This document shows, in pieces, positions 1 to 8,212 of a stretch of 32,082 nucleotides of DNA. The position numbers and the translations under genes are program-made. Source of the DNA: an uncultured Lachnospiraceae bacterium (GTDB taxonomy: Bacteria > Bacillota > Clostridia > Lachnospirales > Lachnospiraceae). Numbering within the stretch: position 1 is the first letter of the stretch; every line of letters begins with the position of its first letter. The notes under the pieces were generated by a model. It saw only the letters and a program-made list of their open reading frames with translations. It did no database searches and had not been told where the DNA came from. The stretch is from assembly GCA_902774725.1 (NCBI GenBank), contig CACYJP010000011.1, forward strand, positions 1-32,082, written 5' to 3'.

Positions 1-291
1 GTCTGCAGAATCGGTGGAGATGAATTTGCAGTTATTATGATTCGTTCGGATGCTTCCATGAAGGAGCTGATTGAAAGGAAAGTAAAGCAGATAAATGAAG
101 CTCTTTCCAATCCTGATGAACCGGATATTCCGTCAATTACCTGTAGTGCCGGAGTAGCATTTGGTAAATACGGAATAGCTGTAAGTGAACTCTTTAAGAG
201 AGCTGACAGAGCATTATATCAGTCTAAGGAAAGTGGAAGAAATTGTGTTTCCTTCTACAATAAGAAGTTTGATGAGGAAAATGAGAATTGA
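1..291 (+). CDS. Diguanylate cyclase, C-terminal part of GGDEF domain (5' truncated by window edge)
   Basis: The reading frame is open from base 1 and the window begins inside the gene. The active-site GGDEF motif is intact and encoded at 13-27. It is followed by the usual C-terminal half of the domain, with a SAGVA strand and an ADRALYQSKESGRN helix typical of the end of GGDEF domains. The family makes cyclic di-GMP from two GTP, and the intact signature suggests an active enzyme. Any sensor domain lies upstream of the window. The stop overlaps the TTG start of the next gene (TTGA), so the two are probably translationally coupled. The domain call is firm; the full architecture is unknown. 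Confidence 0.9.
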   Translation, partial: VCRIGGDEFAVIMIRSDASMKELIERKVKQINEALSNPDEPDIPSITCSAGVAFGKYGIAVSELFKRADRALYQSKESGRNCVSFYNKKFDEENEN

Positions 292-1334
292 CGAAGCTTA
301 AGCATTTTTTCACGCTTTTATGGAAAAACTTTATTCACTGGATGCATTCGACCGGATCCACTCGTGATTTTGTGATCAAGCTGATCATTGCGGTTTTTAT
401 ATTTATAATAATCAGTGATTATTTGAAAAAAGCAGTCGAAAAAATCGAGGGCTGGCTAAGTAAGGGTGAGAGACCCGACAGGCTTTTACATTTTATTCTC
501 TGCTCTATAAGATTTATTATCCTAACAGGCTTGTTGTATGAGATAAGTGAGTTCATCAACAAGGTTGAGGTGGATCCTTTGGTTACAATCACTGCGTGTT
601 CATGCGTAATGATGATACTTGTGATTCAGGGAGTTATGACAAAGCTTATATCAGGTTGGATACAGGCTTTGCTAAGAATGTTTGATGAGGACGCAGTGGT
701 AAATGTTGATTCCACTGTTGTGAATAAACCAAAGCTTTTCGGTAATAGCTCAACAGGTACGATAATAAGATTCTTTCTGAAGCTTTTTAGGAAGCTTATC
801 GGCTTTGGAATTGCTGTTGTTATAGTTTATGTTATTTATCAGGGAATATTCTATCTAACGGACTCCGGAGGCTTTGAGGTTGCAAGGATGCTTCCTATGG
901 CTGAAAGTAAGATAGAAAAGGAGCTGGATACTTCCTTTCATGAAGATAACAGTCTTATAGGAGAGGTAACACAGTTTCCTGAATCAGGAATGCATGTAAT
1001 GACAGATGGTCATCTGAATATAGTATACGAAAACAACGTAAAGGTTGCAGTGAATACGTCCAGTAGAAAGTATAAATTCTACGGAATAGGAATCAATCAA
1101 CCGCAGATCGAGAATTCTAAAAGGATGTCATATAATTACGATGGAGTATTCCAGAGGACAGAGGATACCCTAAGTGGAATATCTGATACCTATTATTATT
1201 ACAACAGGAAAAAGAATGATTGTCTTGCTATAACAGTTAATTCTACCTCCAACAGAGTAGTAAATCTCACGTATTACTGTGATTTTGAAAGGATTGAAGG
1301 TAAGCTTAATTCACTTATTGAAAATGGAGAGTAG
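288..1334 (+). CDS. Membrane protein of unknown function
   Basis: A 348-residue protein I do not recognise. The TTG start overlaps the stop of the upstream GGDEF gene by four bases, with a GAGGA-like ribosome site inside the end of that gene. Hydrophobic segments lie near residues 27-46, 68-88, 100-116 and 170-190, giving about four membrane helices. The last 150 residues are hydrophilic and look like a folded extracytoplasmic domain rich in Tyr, Asn and Ser. Coupling to a diguanylate cyclase suggests a shared process such as envelope or surface control, but this is inference from position only. The gene ends just before a strong hairpin terminator. Confidence 0.75.
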   Translation: MTKLKHFFTLLWKNFIHWMHSTGSTRDFVIKLIIAVFIFIIISDYLKKAVEKIEGWLSKGERPDRLLHFILCSIRFIILTGLLYEISEFINKVEVDPLVTITACSCVMMILVIQGVMTKLISGWIQALLRMFDEDAVVNVDSTVVNKPKLFGNSSTGTIIRFFLKLFRKLIGFGIAVVIVYVIYQGIFYLTDSGGFEVARMLPMAESKIEKELDTSFHEDNSLIGEVTQFPESGMHVMTDGHLNIVYENNVKVAVNTSSRKYKFYGIGINQPQIENSKRMSYNYDGVFQRTEDTLSGISDTYYYYNRKKNDCLAITVNSTSNRVVNLTYYCDFERIEGKLNSLIENGE

Positions 1335-1341
1335 ATAAATA

Positions 1342-1376
1342 AAACCCGTTGCAGCACTGCAACGGGTTTCTTTATG
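1342..1376. terminator. Bidirectional intrinsic terminator between convergent genes
   Basis: A perfect 12-bp stem (1342-1353 with 1358-1369) closes a four-base GCAC loop and is followed by a short T-rich stretch. The left flank is A-rich, so the hairpin also works for the minus-strand gene that ends at 1396. It separates the convergent genes at 288-1334 and 1396-3138. Confidence 0.9.
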
Positions 1377-1395
1377 GTTGAGTTTCTTATCTTGA

Positions 1396-3138
1396 TTAAC
1401 TAATTACACGATTTAAAAGATTGATGATTCTTGCTGCAGTTGAGTACTGGTTTGCAACATAGTCGCCACCTCTATAAGATAATTCGGTCAGGTCGTAAAG
1501 TATACTTCCGTAAAGAGTATTCCTGAAGTAAAGTGGCATAAGAACCAGACTGTGTTTTTCGTCGCTTATAAACTTATTTTCATATAGTTCATTAACGCTG
1601 AGCTCCTGATCCTGCTTTGGAATTGAGATGATTTCTCCGTTATTCATCGCAGCCTTTATAAGAATTTTATCAGGAATTTTGAATTCTTCATTCTGGTTAT
1701 GAACTACAGGTGTGTCATATATGTATAAATATGCGTTTTTAACGCCGAAGGTTGATATATTTTTCAGGATGTCACAATAAGTGCTGTCGTCTCCGTGCTC
1801 TATGTTGAGTGTATCATCGACAAGAGTTTTGATAGATGAAAGAGAGCTTCTTACGTTATCCTGATATACCACGAAAAGTCCCTTCATGGTCAGCATAATC
1901 TCCTCAAGAATTGCTGAAAAGGTTTCGGCTGACTGGCACTGCCTTACAGGGTCATCGTGTCTTTGTATGGCAGCATTTTTTATTTTGTCAATAAAGGCGA
2001 GAAGAACGCCTAAATCAGTATATTCCAGTGCGCCGAGTCTGAAGAATTCACTTATCTTTTTCTTGATAAGTCCGACTCTTTCAAGACTGTAGATATCATC
2101 ATTTATATAATCGATGATTATATTCATAACGGTTTTAAATGTAATGTATATAGGAAAGTCCTCCTGCTTAGAGGTGTTCTCAAACTTAAAGAATATTCTG
2201 TGGAAGAACTTATCTATATATGCCTTATCAAGGATCTTTTGATCGATGGCTTCCTTTTCGAGAAATGCACCAAAGGAATCCCTGAGAATAAATCTCGTAG
2301 GAACGGTTTTGTTTCCCGGTTTCCATCCGTCAAGTGAAAGTCTTGCCATACTAAATGCCTGTTTTGCAATAGTCTTGGCATCTGCCTCGACAGTAGTGAG
2401 AGAAGGAGTCATCATACTCGCATTGATAGAATTGTCAAAGCCCATGACCTTGATCTCTTTTCCCGGAGTCAGGCCTCTGTCCTCCATAACACTGTAGAGA
2501 GTGATGGCGATAGCATCATCAACGCAGATGATCGCTTCGGCATCCGGATTTAAATCCAGAATCTTTTTACAGTCCTCACGACAGTATCTTGAAAGCTCTG
2601 TGGTTATAACACTGTCTGGTTTGACCTCAAGCTTATAATACCCCATCATTTCCAGAAATGCCTCATATCTCTCGGCAACATCAGCATTGTGGTCTATAGA
2701 CTTAAGCATGCATATATTTTTTAAGCCAAGCTCATCAACGAGATAGGTCATTCCGTCCATTATGCCCGCTTTGTTATCAAAAACAACACCCGGATAACCG
2801 GTTATTCTTGATGCAGCAAGAATGATAGGAATATTCTTCTCGCGAAGCTTATCCATAAAGCGTATTACATTTTCTTCTGTTGTAAGACAGCCTATACAGT
2901 CGGCAGCGACAATGAGAACATCTATGTTTTCACTTGTTATGTTCTCTATGTTGGTCTGATACTGATATTCAAAAAGATCAGGGATGTCCTTCATTTCCCT
3001 GTTGATATATTTGACAGGTATTACGATCAGGTTTAGATCAAACTTTTCTGCTTCTTCAGTCATACCCTTGCATAACTGAACGATAAACTCATCCATAATA
3101 CCGCCGACAAGAAATCCGATAGTTTTTCTATTGCTCAA
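1396..3138 (-). CDS. Cytoplasmic LacI-type ligand-sensing protein with C-terminal GAF-like domain and no output domain
   Basis: The frame is open upstream to 3252, but the likely start is TTG at 3138, preceded by a G-rich ribosome site and a good promoter. This gives 580 residues. Residues 1-295 resemble the periplasmic-binding fold of LacI/GalR regulators (opening IGFLVGG, AIICVDDAIA, VMGFDNS, TPSLTTVEAD), without the DNA-binding helix-turn-helix. Residues of about 300-430 are mostly helical. Residues of about 430-575 look like a GAF domain and share the pattern SLVLMPLYF...LYGSILYDL with the protein at 20871-24218. Relatives with this front end usually carry GGDEF or EAL outputs; here the protein stops right after the GAF-like part. 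It may be a ligand-responsive adaptor. There is no signal peptide or membrane helix. The substrate is unknown. Confidence 0.8.
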   Translation of the reverse strand: MSNRKTIGFLVGGIMDEFIVQLCKGMTEEAEKFDLNLIVIPVKYINREMKDIPDLFEYQYQTNIENITSENIDVLIVAADCIGCLTTEENVIRFMDKLREKNIPIILAASRITGYPGVVFDNKAGIMDGMTYLVDELGLKNICMLKSIDHNADVAERYEAFLEMMGYYKLEVKPDSVITTELSRYCREDCKKILDLNPDAEAIICVDDAIAITLYSVMEDRGLTPGKEIKVMGFDNSINASMMTPSLTTVEADAKTIAKQAFSMARLSLDGWKPGNKTVPTRFILRDSFGAFLEKEAIDQKILDKAYIDKFFHRIFFKFENTSKQEDFPIYITFKTVMNIIIDYINDDIYSLERVGLIKKKISEFFRLGALEYTDLGVLLAFIDKIKNAAIQRHDDPVRQCQSAETFSAILEEIMLTMKGLFVVYQDNVRSSLSSIKTLVDDTLNIEHGDDSTYCDILKNISTFGVKNAYLYIYDTPVVHNQNEEFKIPDKILIKAAMNNGEIISIPKQDQELSVNELYENKFISDEKHSLVLMPLYFRNTLYGSILYDLTELSYRGGDYVANQYSTAARIINLLNRVIS

Positions 3139-3171
3139 AATACTACCCCCCCAAATAAAAAACTTAGGTTT

Positions 3172-3199
3172 ATTATACCACTGAATAGGAAATTGTGAT
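3172..3199 (-). promoter_or_regulatory. Sigma-A type promoter for the LacI-type sensor gene
   Basis: On the minus strand a perfect TATAAT (3172-3177) lies 16 bp from ATCACA (3194-3199), four of six matches to TTGACA. Transcription would begin near 3165, leaving a short leader with a G-rich ribosome site before TTG at 3138. Confidence 0.55.
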
Positions 3200-3219
3200 A
3201 TACTTTTATGGAATGTGGG

Positions 3220-3248
3220 TTGAAATGTAATCTGTAAGGCCTTTATAC
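3220..3248 (+). promoter_or_regulatory. Possible promoter for the Na/phosphate cotransporter gene
   Basis: TTGAAA (3220-3225) is followed 17 bp later by a weak TTATAC (3243-3248). The site lies in the divergent intergenic region and points to the gene starting at 3286. The -10 match is poor, so this is tentative. Confidence 0.3.
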
Positions 3249-3285
3249 ACATTCACGAATAGATATAGCTTGCAGGAGAAGAGAA

Positions 3286-5373
3286 TTGATTAATATACTA
3301 GAGCTTTTTGGAGGAGTAGGTCTCTTCCTTTATGGAATGAATTTGATGGGGTCGTCGCTGGAAAAACTGGCAGGCGGCGGTCTGGAAAAAATACTTCAGA
3401 CACTTACAACCAGTAAGAAAAAGGGTGTTGGAGCGATCAAGGGCTGGACTCTCGGATTGGGAGTTACAGGTATCATACAGAGCTCGGCCGCGACGACGAT
3501 AATGCTTATAGGTTTTGTAAATGCCGGAATTATGACACTTGCACAGGCTATACCTGTTGTTTATGGTGCGAATGTCGGTAGTACTGTAACTGCTCAGATC
3601 CTTCGTCTCGGAGATCTTGGATCGGGCAATCTTGTTCTTAAGCTTCTTAAACCGTCATCCTTTGCTCCTATGCTGGTAGCAGTAGGTGCATTTATCTTTC
3701 TTTTTGTAAAGAAACAGAAGGTAAAGGATGTTGCGGGTATTCTTGTAGGTCTTGGAACTCTTTTCTATGGAATGACTATGATGGAAGAGGTATTTGCGCC
3801 TCTTAAGGAGTCAGAAAAATTCCAGGAGTTTTTCCTTTCGTTTAACAATCCGTTTATTGGTATACTTACAGGACTTATCCTGACTGCAATCATCCAGAGC
3901 TCAAGTGCTTCGGTTGGTATTCTTCAGGCGCTTTCTGCAACGGGCAGTGTTACATTTGGTACTGCAGTTCCTATCATAATAGGTCAGAATATCGGCAAAT
4001 GTATGACGATAATGATCGGTTCTATTGGTGCAAATAAGAAGGCCAAAAGAGTTGCGCTTACTTACCTGCTTTTCAATATAATAGGCGCTCTGGTTATTAC
4101 ACTGATCATATATGCTATCTATTATACGGTAGGTATTCCTATGTTCTCCGATGTTGTAAACAGAGGTGATATAGCCAATATCCATCTGATGTTTAATCTT
4201 GTTATCAGTATGGTTCTTCTGCCGTTCTCCAGCAAGATGGCCAGTCTTACCGGAAAGATACTTAAGGATACAGATGAGGTTACAGGTGACGAAGAACTCA
4301 GAAGACTTGATGACATGCTTCTGAAAACTCCGGGAATCGCTCTTAATCAGTGCAAGGAGCTGATGAAGGAGATGGGCGAGAAGATACAGGAAAACTACAA
4401 GATCGCGTTTGGTCTTTTTACGAATTTTGATAAGACGGCATTTACAAAGCTTACTGAAAATGAGAATTTCATAGACAAATGTGAGACTGCGCTTTCTGCT
4501 TATATCGTAAAGATCGACAGACAGCGTCTTACAGTGGATAACAAGAGTACGATTTTCGAAATTCTGAATTCAATTGGAGACTATGAGCGTATAGGTGATT
4601 ACTGTATGAGCCTTGCGTATATCGCTCAGGAAAATTATGAAAACAAGGTTGTTTTCTCTGCTCAGGGTATGAAGGAGCTTCAGGCTGTGGGAGAAGCAAC
4701 AGGTCATATAATCGATATGACATTTGACTCGTTTAATCACGATAAACTGAACGAGGCTTACAGGGTTAATCCTTTGGAGAAGGCTATTAGAGAGCTTGCA
4801 GATGTTGTTGAGTCTCATCATATAGACAGACTCCAGGAGGGCGACTGTGGAGTTGCAGGTGGTGTTGCGCTTTACGATTCTATGAACTGTTTTGAGAGAA
4901 TTGCTATTCACTGTAAGGCAGTTTCAAAGCATATCATAAAGAGAGTTATGAGAGATAACACGATCGACTCTATGCATGGTCACCTGACAGATAAGAAGAG
5001 TGAAGAGTATATCGCGCTTGAGAAGTATTATTATGAGAAGTTTATCGAGCCGATAAGCGGCAAGAAGATAGAAGCAACTGTACAGCCGGTTGAGGCCGAC
5101 AAGCCAAAGGAAGAAGCTAAGAAGGCCGACAAGCCAAAGGAAGAAGTCAAGAAGGCTGATAAACCGAAGGAAGAGGCTAAGAAGGTTGACAAGCCGAAGG
5201 AAGAGGCTAAGAAGGTTGACAAGCCGAAGGAAGAGACCAAGAAGGCCGGCAAACCGAAGGAAGAAGCTAAGAAGACTGATAAGCCAAAGAATGATAGTAA
5301 GAAGACTGATAAGGATAAGAATACTAAGACTGTAAAAACTGATAAGAAGAAAAAAAAAAAAAAAAAAACATAA
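3286..5373 (+). CDS. Na+/phosphate cotransporter (NptA/YjbB family) with PhoU-like domain and Lys-rich repeat tail
   Basis: A 695-residue membrane transporter starting at TTG 3286 behind AGGAGAAG. The two inverted Na/Pi-cotransporter repeats each carry the QSS signature, at residues 65-67 (QSSAATT) and 204-206 (QSSSAS). Residues of about 340-590 are helical and hydrophilic, matching the cytoplasmic PhoU-like domain of bacterial NptA homologues. The family imports inorganic phosphate with sodium. Residues 604-695 are an unusual tail: seven copies of a decapeptide like ADKPKEEAKK, then a Lys-rich end with eight consecutive Lys encoded largely by 19 A residues. The tail is probably disordered, cytoplasmic and highly charged. 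The TAA stop overlaps the ATG of the next gene (TAATG). Confidence 0.9.
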   Translation: MINILELFGGVGLFLYGMNLMGSSLEKLAGGGLEKILQTLTTSKKKGVGAIKGWTLGLGVTGIIQSSAATTIMLIGFVNAGIMTLAQAIPVVYGANVGSTVTAQILRLGDLGSGNLVLKLLKPSSFAPMLVAVGAFIFLFVKKQKVKDVAGILVGLGTLFYGMTMMEEVFAPLKESEKFQEFFLSFNNPFIGILTGLILTAIIQSSSASVGILQALSATGSVTFGTAVPIIIGQNIGKCMTIMIGSIGANKKAKRVALTYLLFNIIGALVITLIIYAIYYTVGIPMFSDVVNRGDIANIHLMFNLVISMVLLPFSSKMASLTGKILKDTDEVTGDEELRRLDDMLLKTPGIALNQCKELMKEMGEKIQENYKIAFGLFTNFDKTAFTKLTENENFIDKCETALSAYIVKIDRQRLTVDNKSTIFEILNSIGDYERIGDYCMSLAYIAQENYENKVVFSAQGMKELQAVGEATGHIIDMTFDSFNHDKLNEAYRVNPLEKAIRELADVVESHHIDRLQEGDCGVAGGVALYDSMNCFERIAIHCKAVSKHIIKRVMRDNTIDSMHGHLTDKKSEEYIALEKYYYEKFIEPISGKKIEATVQPVEADKPKEEAKKADKPKEEVKKADKPKEEAKKVDKPKEEAKKVDKPKEETKKAGKPKEEAKKTDKPKNDSKKTDKDKNTKTVKTDKKKKKKKKT
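5095..5304 (+). repeat. 30-bp tandem repeat (seven copies) coding for the transporter tail
   Basis: Seven 30-bp units start at 5095, 5125, 5155, 5185, 5215, 5245 and 5275, each coding for a decapeptide of the form (A/V/T)-D-K-P-K-E-E-A-K-K. The first two units are nearly identical, as are the fourth and fifth; the seventh is diverged and an eighth is only partly recognisable. This in-frame minisatellite could change copy number without breaking the gene. Confidence 0.9.
5350..5368 (+). repeat. Homopolymer of 19 A at the transporter/LarE junction
   Basis: Nineteen consecutive A residues code for the last lysines of the transporter tail, one codon before its stop and five bases before the ATG of the next gene. 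Tracts this long are prone to replication and transcription slippage. Loss of one A, or gain of two, would remove the stop and fuse the transporter in frame to the LarE protein. Confidence 0.9.
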
Positions 5374-6167
5374 TGATAAAAAAAGAAAAATTAAGAAAAA
5401 TTTTAAGTGGATTTGATAGGATAGCAGTAGCCTTTTCGGGAGGCGTGGATTCGACATTTCTTTTAAAGACTTCGAAGGAGCTTATAGGGGATGGAGTTTT
5501 AGCGATAACGGCTGTAAATGACTTTGTCCCTGCTAGAGAAGTGGAAGAAATGAAGACATTTTGCGAAAAGGAAGGTATCCGTCATATCTGCGTTAGTATT
5601 GATGTAGCATCTGTGAAGGATATAACCAAGAATCCTGTTAACAGATGCTATCTCTGTAAAAGGGAAATAATGGGGCAGATTCTGAGAGCTGCCGAAAAAG
5701 AAGGCGTAGAAACTATTTTTGACGGGTCAAACATAGATGATATGGGAGACTACAGGCCGGGAGTAAAAGCGCTTGAAGAGCTTGGGATAAGAAGCCCTCT
5801 TAAGGAGGCCGGTCTTACTAAAAAGGATATACGTGAGCTGTCAAAGGAGCTGGGGCTTAAGACCTGGAATAAGCCATCCTATTCCTGCCTTGCGACGAGA
5901 ATACCTTATGGGGAAGAAATAACAAAGGAAAAGCTTGCTATGATCGATAAGGCTGAAGTGTTGCTTGGTGAGTTAGGTTTTTCTCAGCTGAGAGTAAGAT
6001 GTCACGGAAAGATAGCCAGGATAGAGGTGCTTCCTGAGGATATTAAAGTACTTGCTGAAGACACCATAAGAAATAAAGTGTGTAGTGGGCTTAAAGACTT
6101 AGGCTTTGATTATGTAACAATAGATATGGCAGGCTATAGAACCGGAAGTATGAATGAGGTACTTTAA
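5373..6167 (+). CDS. larE: LarE-type ATP-dependent sulfur transferase (PP-loop), three-cysteine form
   Basis: A 264-residue PP-loop ATPase. The adenylation motif SGGVDST is at residues 22-28 and the family motif SCLATRIPYG at 171-180. LarE converts two carboxylates of the pyridinium mononucleotide to thiocarboxylates while building the nickel-pincer cofactor of lactate racemase and related enzymes. The Lactobacillus enzyme sacrifices its single catalytic Cys. Here a CxxC pair (C92, C95) joins C172, the arrangement reported for [4Fe-4S]-dependent LarE forms, so a catalytic cluster is likely. No larA, larB or larC lies in the window. The ATG overlaps the preceding stop and has no clear ribosome site, so it probably depends on translation of the transporter gene. 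Confidence 0.88.
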   Translation: MIKKEKLRKILSGFDRIAVAFSGGVDSTFLLKTSKELIGDGVLAITAVNDFVPAREVEEMKTFCEKEGIRHICVSIDVASVKDITKNPVNRCYLCKREIMGQILRAAEKEGVETIFDGSNIDDMGDYRPGVKALEELGIRSPLKEAGLTKKDIRELSKELGLKTWNKPSYSCLATRIPYGEEITKEKLAMIDKAEVLLGELGFSQLRVRCHGKIARIEVLPEDIKVLAEDTIRNKVCSGLKDLGFDYVTIDMAGYRTGSMNEVL

Positions 6168-6169
6168 TT

Positions 6170-6724
6170 ATGGCAAATACCAGAAAAAAGAATTTTAAAA
6201 AAATCAGAAGAGTAGGTTGGGTTGGGTCACTGGTTACAACCCTTCTTCTTATGATGGTAATTACCGGTTTCTTCGCATATGCGGTTTTTTCGTTTGTTCG
6301 ATATGCACTTGATACAAAGATATCTAACGAATACGATAAAATAGAGTACATGGCTCAGATGTATGATAGCGCTGACACAGATGATATATATAAGTATCTG
6401 GATATGGCCGGTCGTGATTATATGGTCGTTGATAAGGATAACAATGTGCTTCATTCAAAAGGCGAGAATACCTGCAGCTTCAAAGGCGACAAGGTCAAGA
6501 TTAGAGTTTCAGAGCCTGTAATGATATATGAGGATACAGCTGAAAGCTTTGTGTATCCGGATGATGGTGAGATAAGTCTCAGAGCAAAAGAATTCTTTGA
6601 TATGCTGTCAAAAACTAATCATGAAGAAGTTGACCATGATGATCACATAGATGTTTTAACGGATGAAGATGAGTTTATAAATGACGAGGCGAAAGCTGGT
6701 CGTAAAGGCTTATTACAGAGTTAA
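6170..6724 (+). CDS. N-terminal part of a membrane sensor phosphodiesterase: TM1 plus extracytoplasmic domain (probably frameshifted)
   Basis: A 184-residue ORF two bases after larE. A basic start is followed by one hydrophobic helix (about residues 20-42) and then an acidic hydrophilic region of about 120 residues that should lie outside the membrane (VVDKDNNVLHSKGE resembles the strands of PAS/CACHE-like sensor domains). No second helix follows. The next ORF overlaps by 44 bases in the +1 frame and starts with just such a helix, then GGDEF and EAL domains. Together they rebuild the common TM-sensor-TM-GGDEF-EAL layout. I therefore read this as the front half of one interrupted gene. A genuinely separate membrane-anchored sensor subunit is the alternative. 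Confidence 0.65.
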   Translation: MANTRKKNFKKIRRVGWVGSLVTTLLLMMVITGFFAYAVFSFVRYALDTKISNEYDKIEYMAQMYDSADTDDIYKYLDMAGRDYMVVDKDNNVLHSKGENTCSFKGDKVKIRVSEPVMIYEDTAESFVYPDDGEISLRAKEFFDMLSKTNHEEVDHDDHIDVLTDEDEFINDEAKAGRKGLLQS

Positions 6725-8144
6725 TAGGGATGATATCCTATTGATAGGCGTGACAGCTGTTGCAGTTGTTATTCTTACTATTGTTATTTTTATAATAATG
6801 ATCATCAAAATAATCAGAAATGTGATGAAGCAAAGGAAGCTGCTTAAGCTGTATTTTACAGATGACATCACAGGCAGAAAAAACAGAGCATGGTATCTTC
6901 TTAAGGGTGAGCAGAGAATTAGAAAGTTCTCTAACAGAAATAAGAAGTTTGCTGTGGTCAGTCTTGTATTTGTGAATTATAGAAATTATTGCATATGTCA
7001 CTCAATGAAAAAGGGTGAGGAGATGCTTCGCAGAATTCATGAAATTCTGGATGAATCTCTGGACAAGAAGGAGATCAGTGCACGTATGTCATCGTCAGGC
7101 TTTGCACTTCTTCTTACCTTTGAAAATGAGGATATCCTGAAAAACAGACTCGATGTATTAGTTGAAAGACTAGAACATATAGATACAAATCATAAGTTTG
7201 ATTTCCAGCTCGGAGTAGATCTTGTGGAGTGTGTAATTGACGAAAAGGGCAGAGCACGTAGTAGGAAAGATATTGAGATTGAACAAGAGTATAACAATGC
7301 ATGTATGGCAAGAGAAAGCGTTGGAAATAATGATGAATCCGGAATCGTATTCTTTGATGATAAACTTGTCGAGGAGAGAATCTGGATAGATAATGTTCAG
7401 GATCATCAGAAAAAAGCACTTGATAATGAAGAGTTTGCTGTATATTATCAGCCAAAATATGATCCGAGAACTAACGAGCTGAGAGGAGCAGAGGCACTTA
7501 TCAGGTGGATCTCTCCGGAGTATGGCTTTGTAAGTCCGGGAAGGTTTATTCCTATTTTTGAGAAAAATGGTTTTATAACAGAGATAGATCATTATATGAT
7601 CACTCACGTAGCGAGAGACCAGAAGCAGTGGTTGGATCAGGGAAAAAAATGTGTTCCTATTTCGGTAAATGTTTCAAGGGCACATTTTATTGAAAGTGAT
7701 CTGGCTGAACAGATACGCGATATGGTAGACAAGGAAGGAACTCCGCATGAGCTCGTTGAGATAGAGCTTACGGAAAGTGCTTTCTTCGACGATAAGAATC
7801 AGCTGGTAGAGACTATAAAACGTCTTAAGGAATACGGCTTTACGGTTTCCATGGATGATTTTGGTTCAGGCTATTCATCACTTAATTCACTGAAGGATAT
7901 GCCACTCGATGTCCTGAAGCTGGACGCTGAATTCTTTAGAGGAGAAAATGAAGGAGACAGAGGCGAAATAGTAGTATCAGAGGCTATAAGACTTGCAAAG
8001 CAGCTAAATATGAGAACTGTAGCGGAGGGGGTAGAAATTAAAGAACAGGTAGACTTCCTCGCCAAGGAAGGCTGTGATATGATACAGGGATTCTACTATG
8101 CTAAACCTATGCCAAAGGATGAATTCGAGCTTGTAAAACTTTAA
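6681..8144 (+). CDS. Membrane-bound c-di-GMP phosphodiesterase: TM, degenerate GGDEF, EAL
   Basis: A 487-residue protein with a membrane helix at about 19-46. A GGDEF-like domain (about 50-225) has the signature replaced by SSSGF at 137-141, so it should not make c-di-GMP. The EAL domain spans about 235-487. Its catalytic set appears complete: EAL at 271-273, N330, ELTE at 362-365, DDFG at 392-395, K413, E449 and Q469, which predicts hydrolysis of c-di-GMP to pGpG. An in-frame stop (TAA 6678-6680) immediately precedes the ATG and no strong ribosome site is present. Independent translation is therefore doubtful, and the ORF is probably the back half of the gene beginning at 6170. Confidence 0.85.
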   Translation: MTRRKLVVKAYYRVNRDDILLIGVTAVAVVILTIVIFIIMIIKIIRNVMKQRKLLKLYFTDDITGRKNRAWYLLKGEQRIRKFSNRNKKFAVVSLVFVNYRNYCICHSMKKGEEMLRRIHEILDESLDKKEISARMSSSGFALLLTFENEDILKNRLDVLVERLEHIDTNHKFDFQLGVDLVECVIDEKGRARSRKDIEIEQEYNNACMARESVGNNDESGIVFFDDKLVEERIWIDNVQDHQKKALDNEEFAVYYQPKYDPRTNELRGAEALIRWISPEYGFVSPGRFIPIFEKNGFITEIDHYMITHVARDQKQWLDQGKKCVPISVNVSRAHFIESDLAEQIRDMVDKEGTPHELVEIELTESAFFDDKNQLVETIKRLKEYGFTVSMDDFGSGYSSLNSLKDMPLDVLKLDAEFFRGENEGDRGEIVVSEAIRLAKQLNMRTVAEGVEIKEQVDFLAKEGCDMIQGFYYAKPMPKDEFELVKL

Positions 8145-8161
8145 AAAAGATAAATTCTATG

Positions 8162-8189
8162 TTAAAATAAAAAAGATGTGGTGTATAGT
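8162..8189 (+). promoter_or_regulatory. Weak possible promoter before the DHH phosphoesterase gene
   Basis: TATAGT at 8184-8189 lies 16 bp after TTAAAA (8162-8167). The -35 match is poor. The 68-bp gap holds nothing else except the ribosome site GGGAGG before ATG 8213. Confidence 0.2.
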
Positions 8190-8212
8190 AATAAAACCGG
8201 GAGGTTATTGTT

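Noticed and set aside
1396..3252. Extension of the LacI-type sensor to an ATG at 3252
   Set aside because: The added 38 residues resemble no LacI-fold start, cover the promoter at 3172-3199, and the G-rich ribosome site lies before TTG 3138.
4924..5457. Long minus-strand open frame rich in Leu, Ser and Phe opposite the transporter tail
   Set aside because: It is the antisense of the Lys/Glu repeat region; the repeated LLSLFLRL pattern simply mirrors the 30-bp repeats. No ribosome site or promoter.
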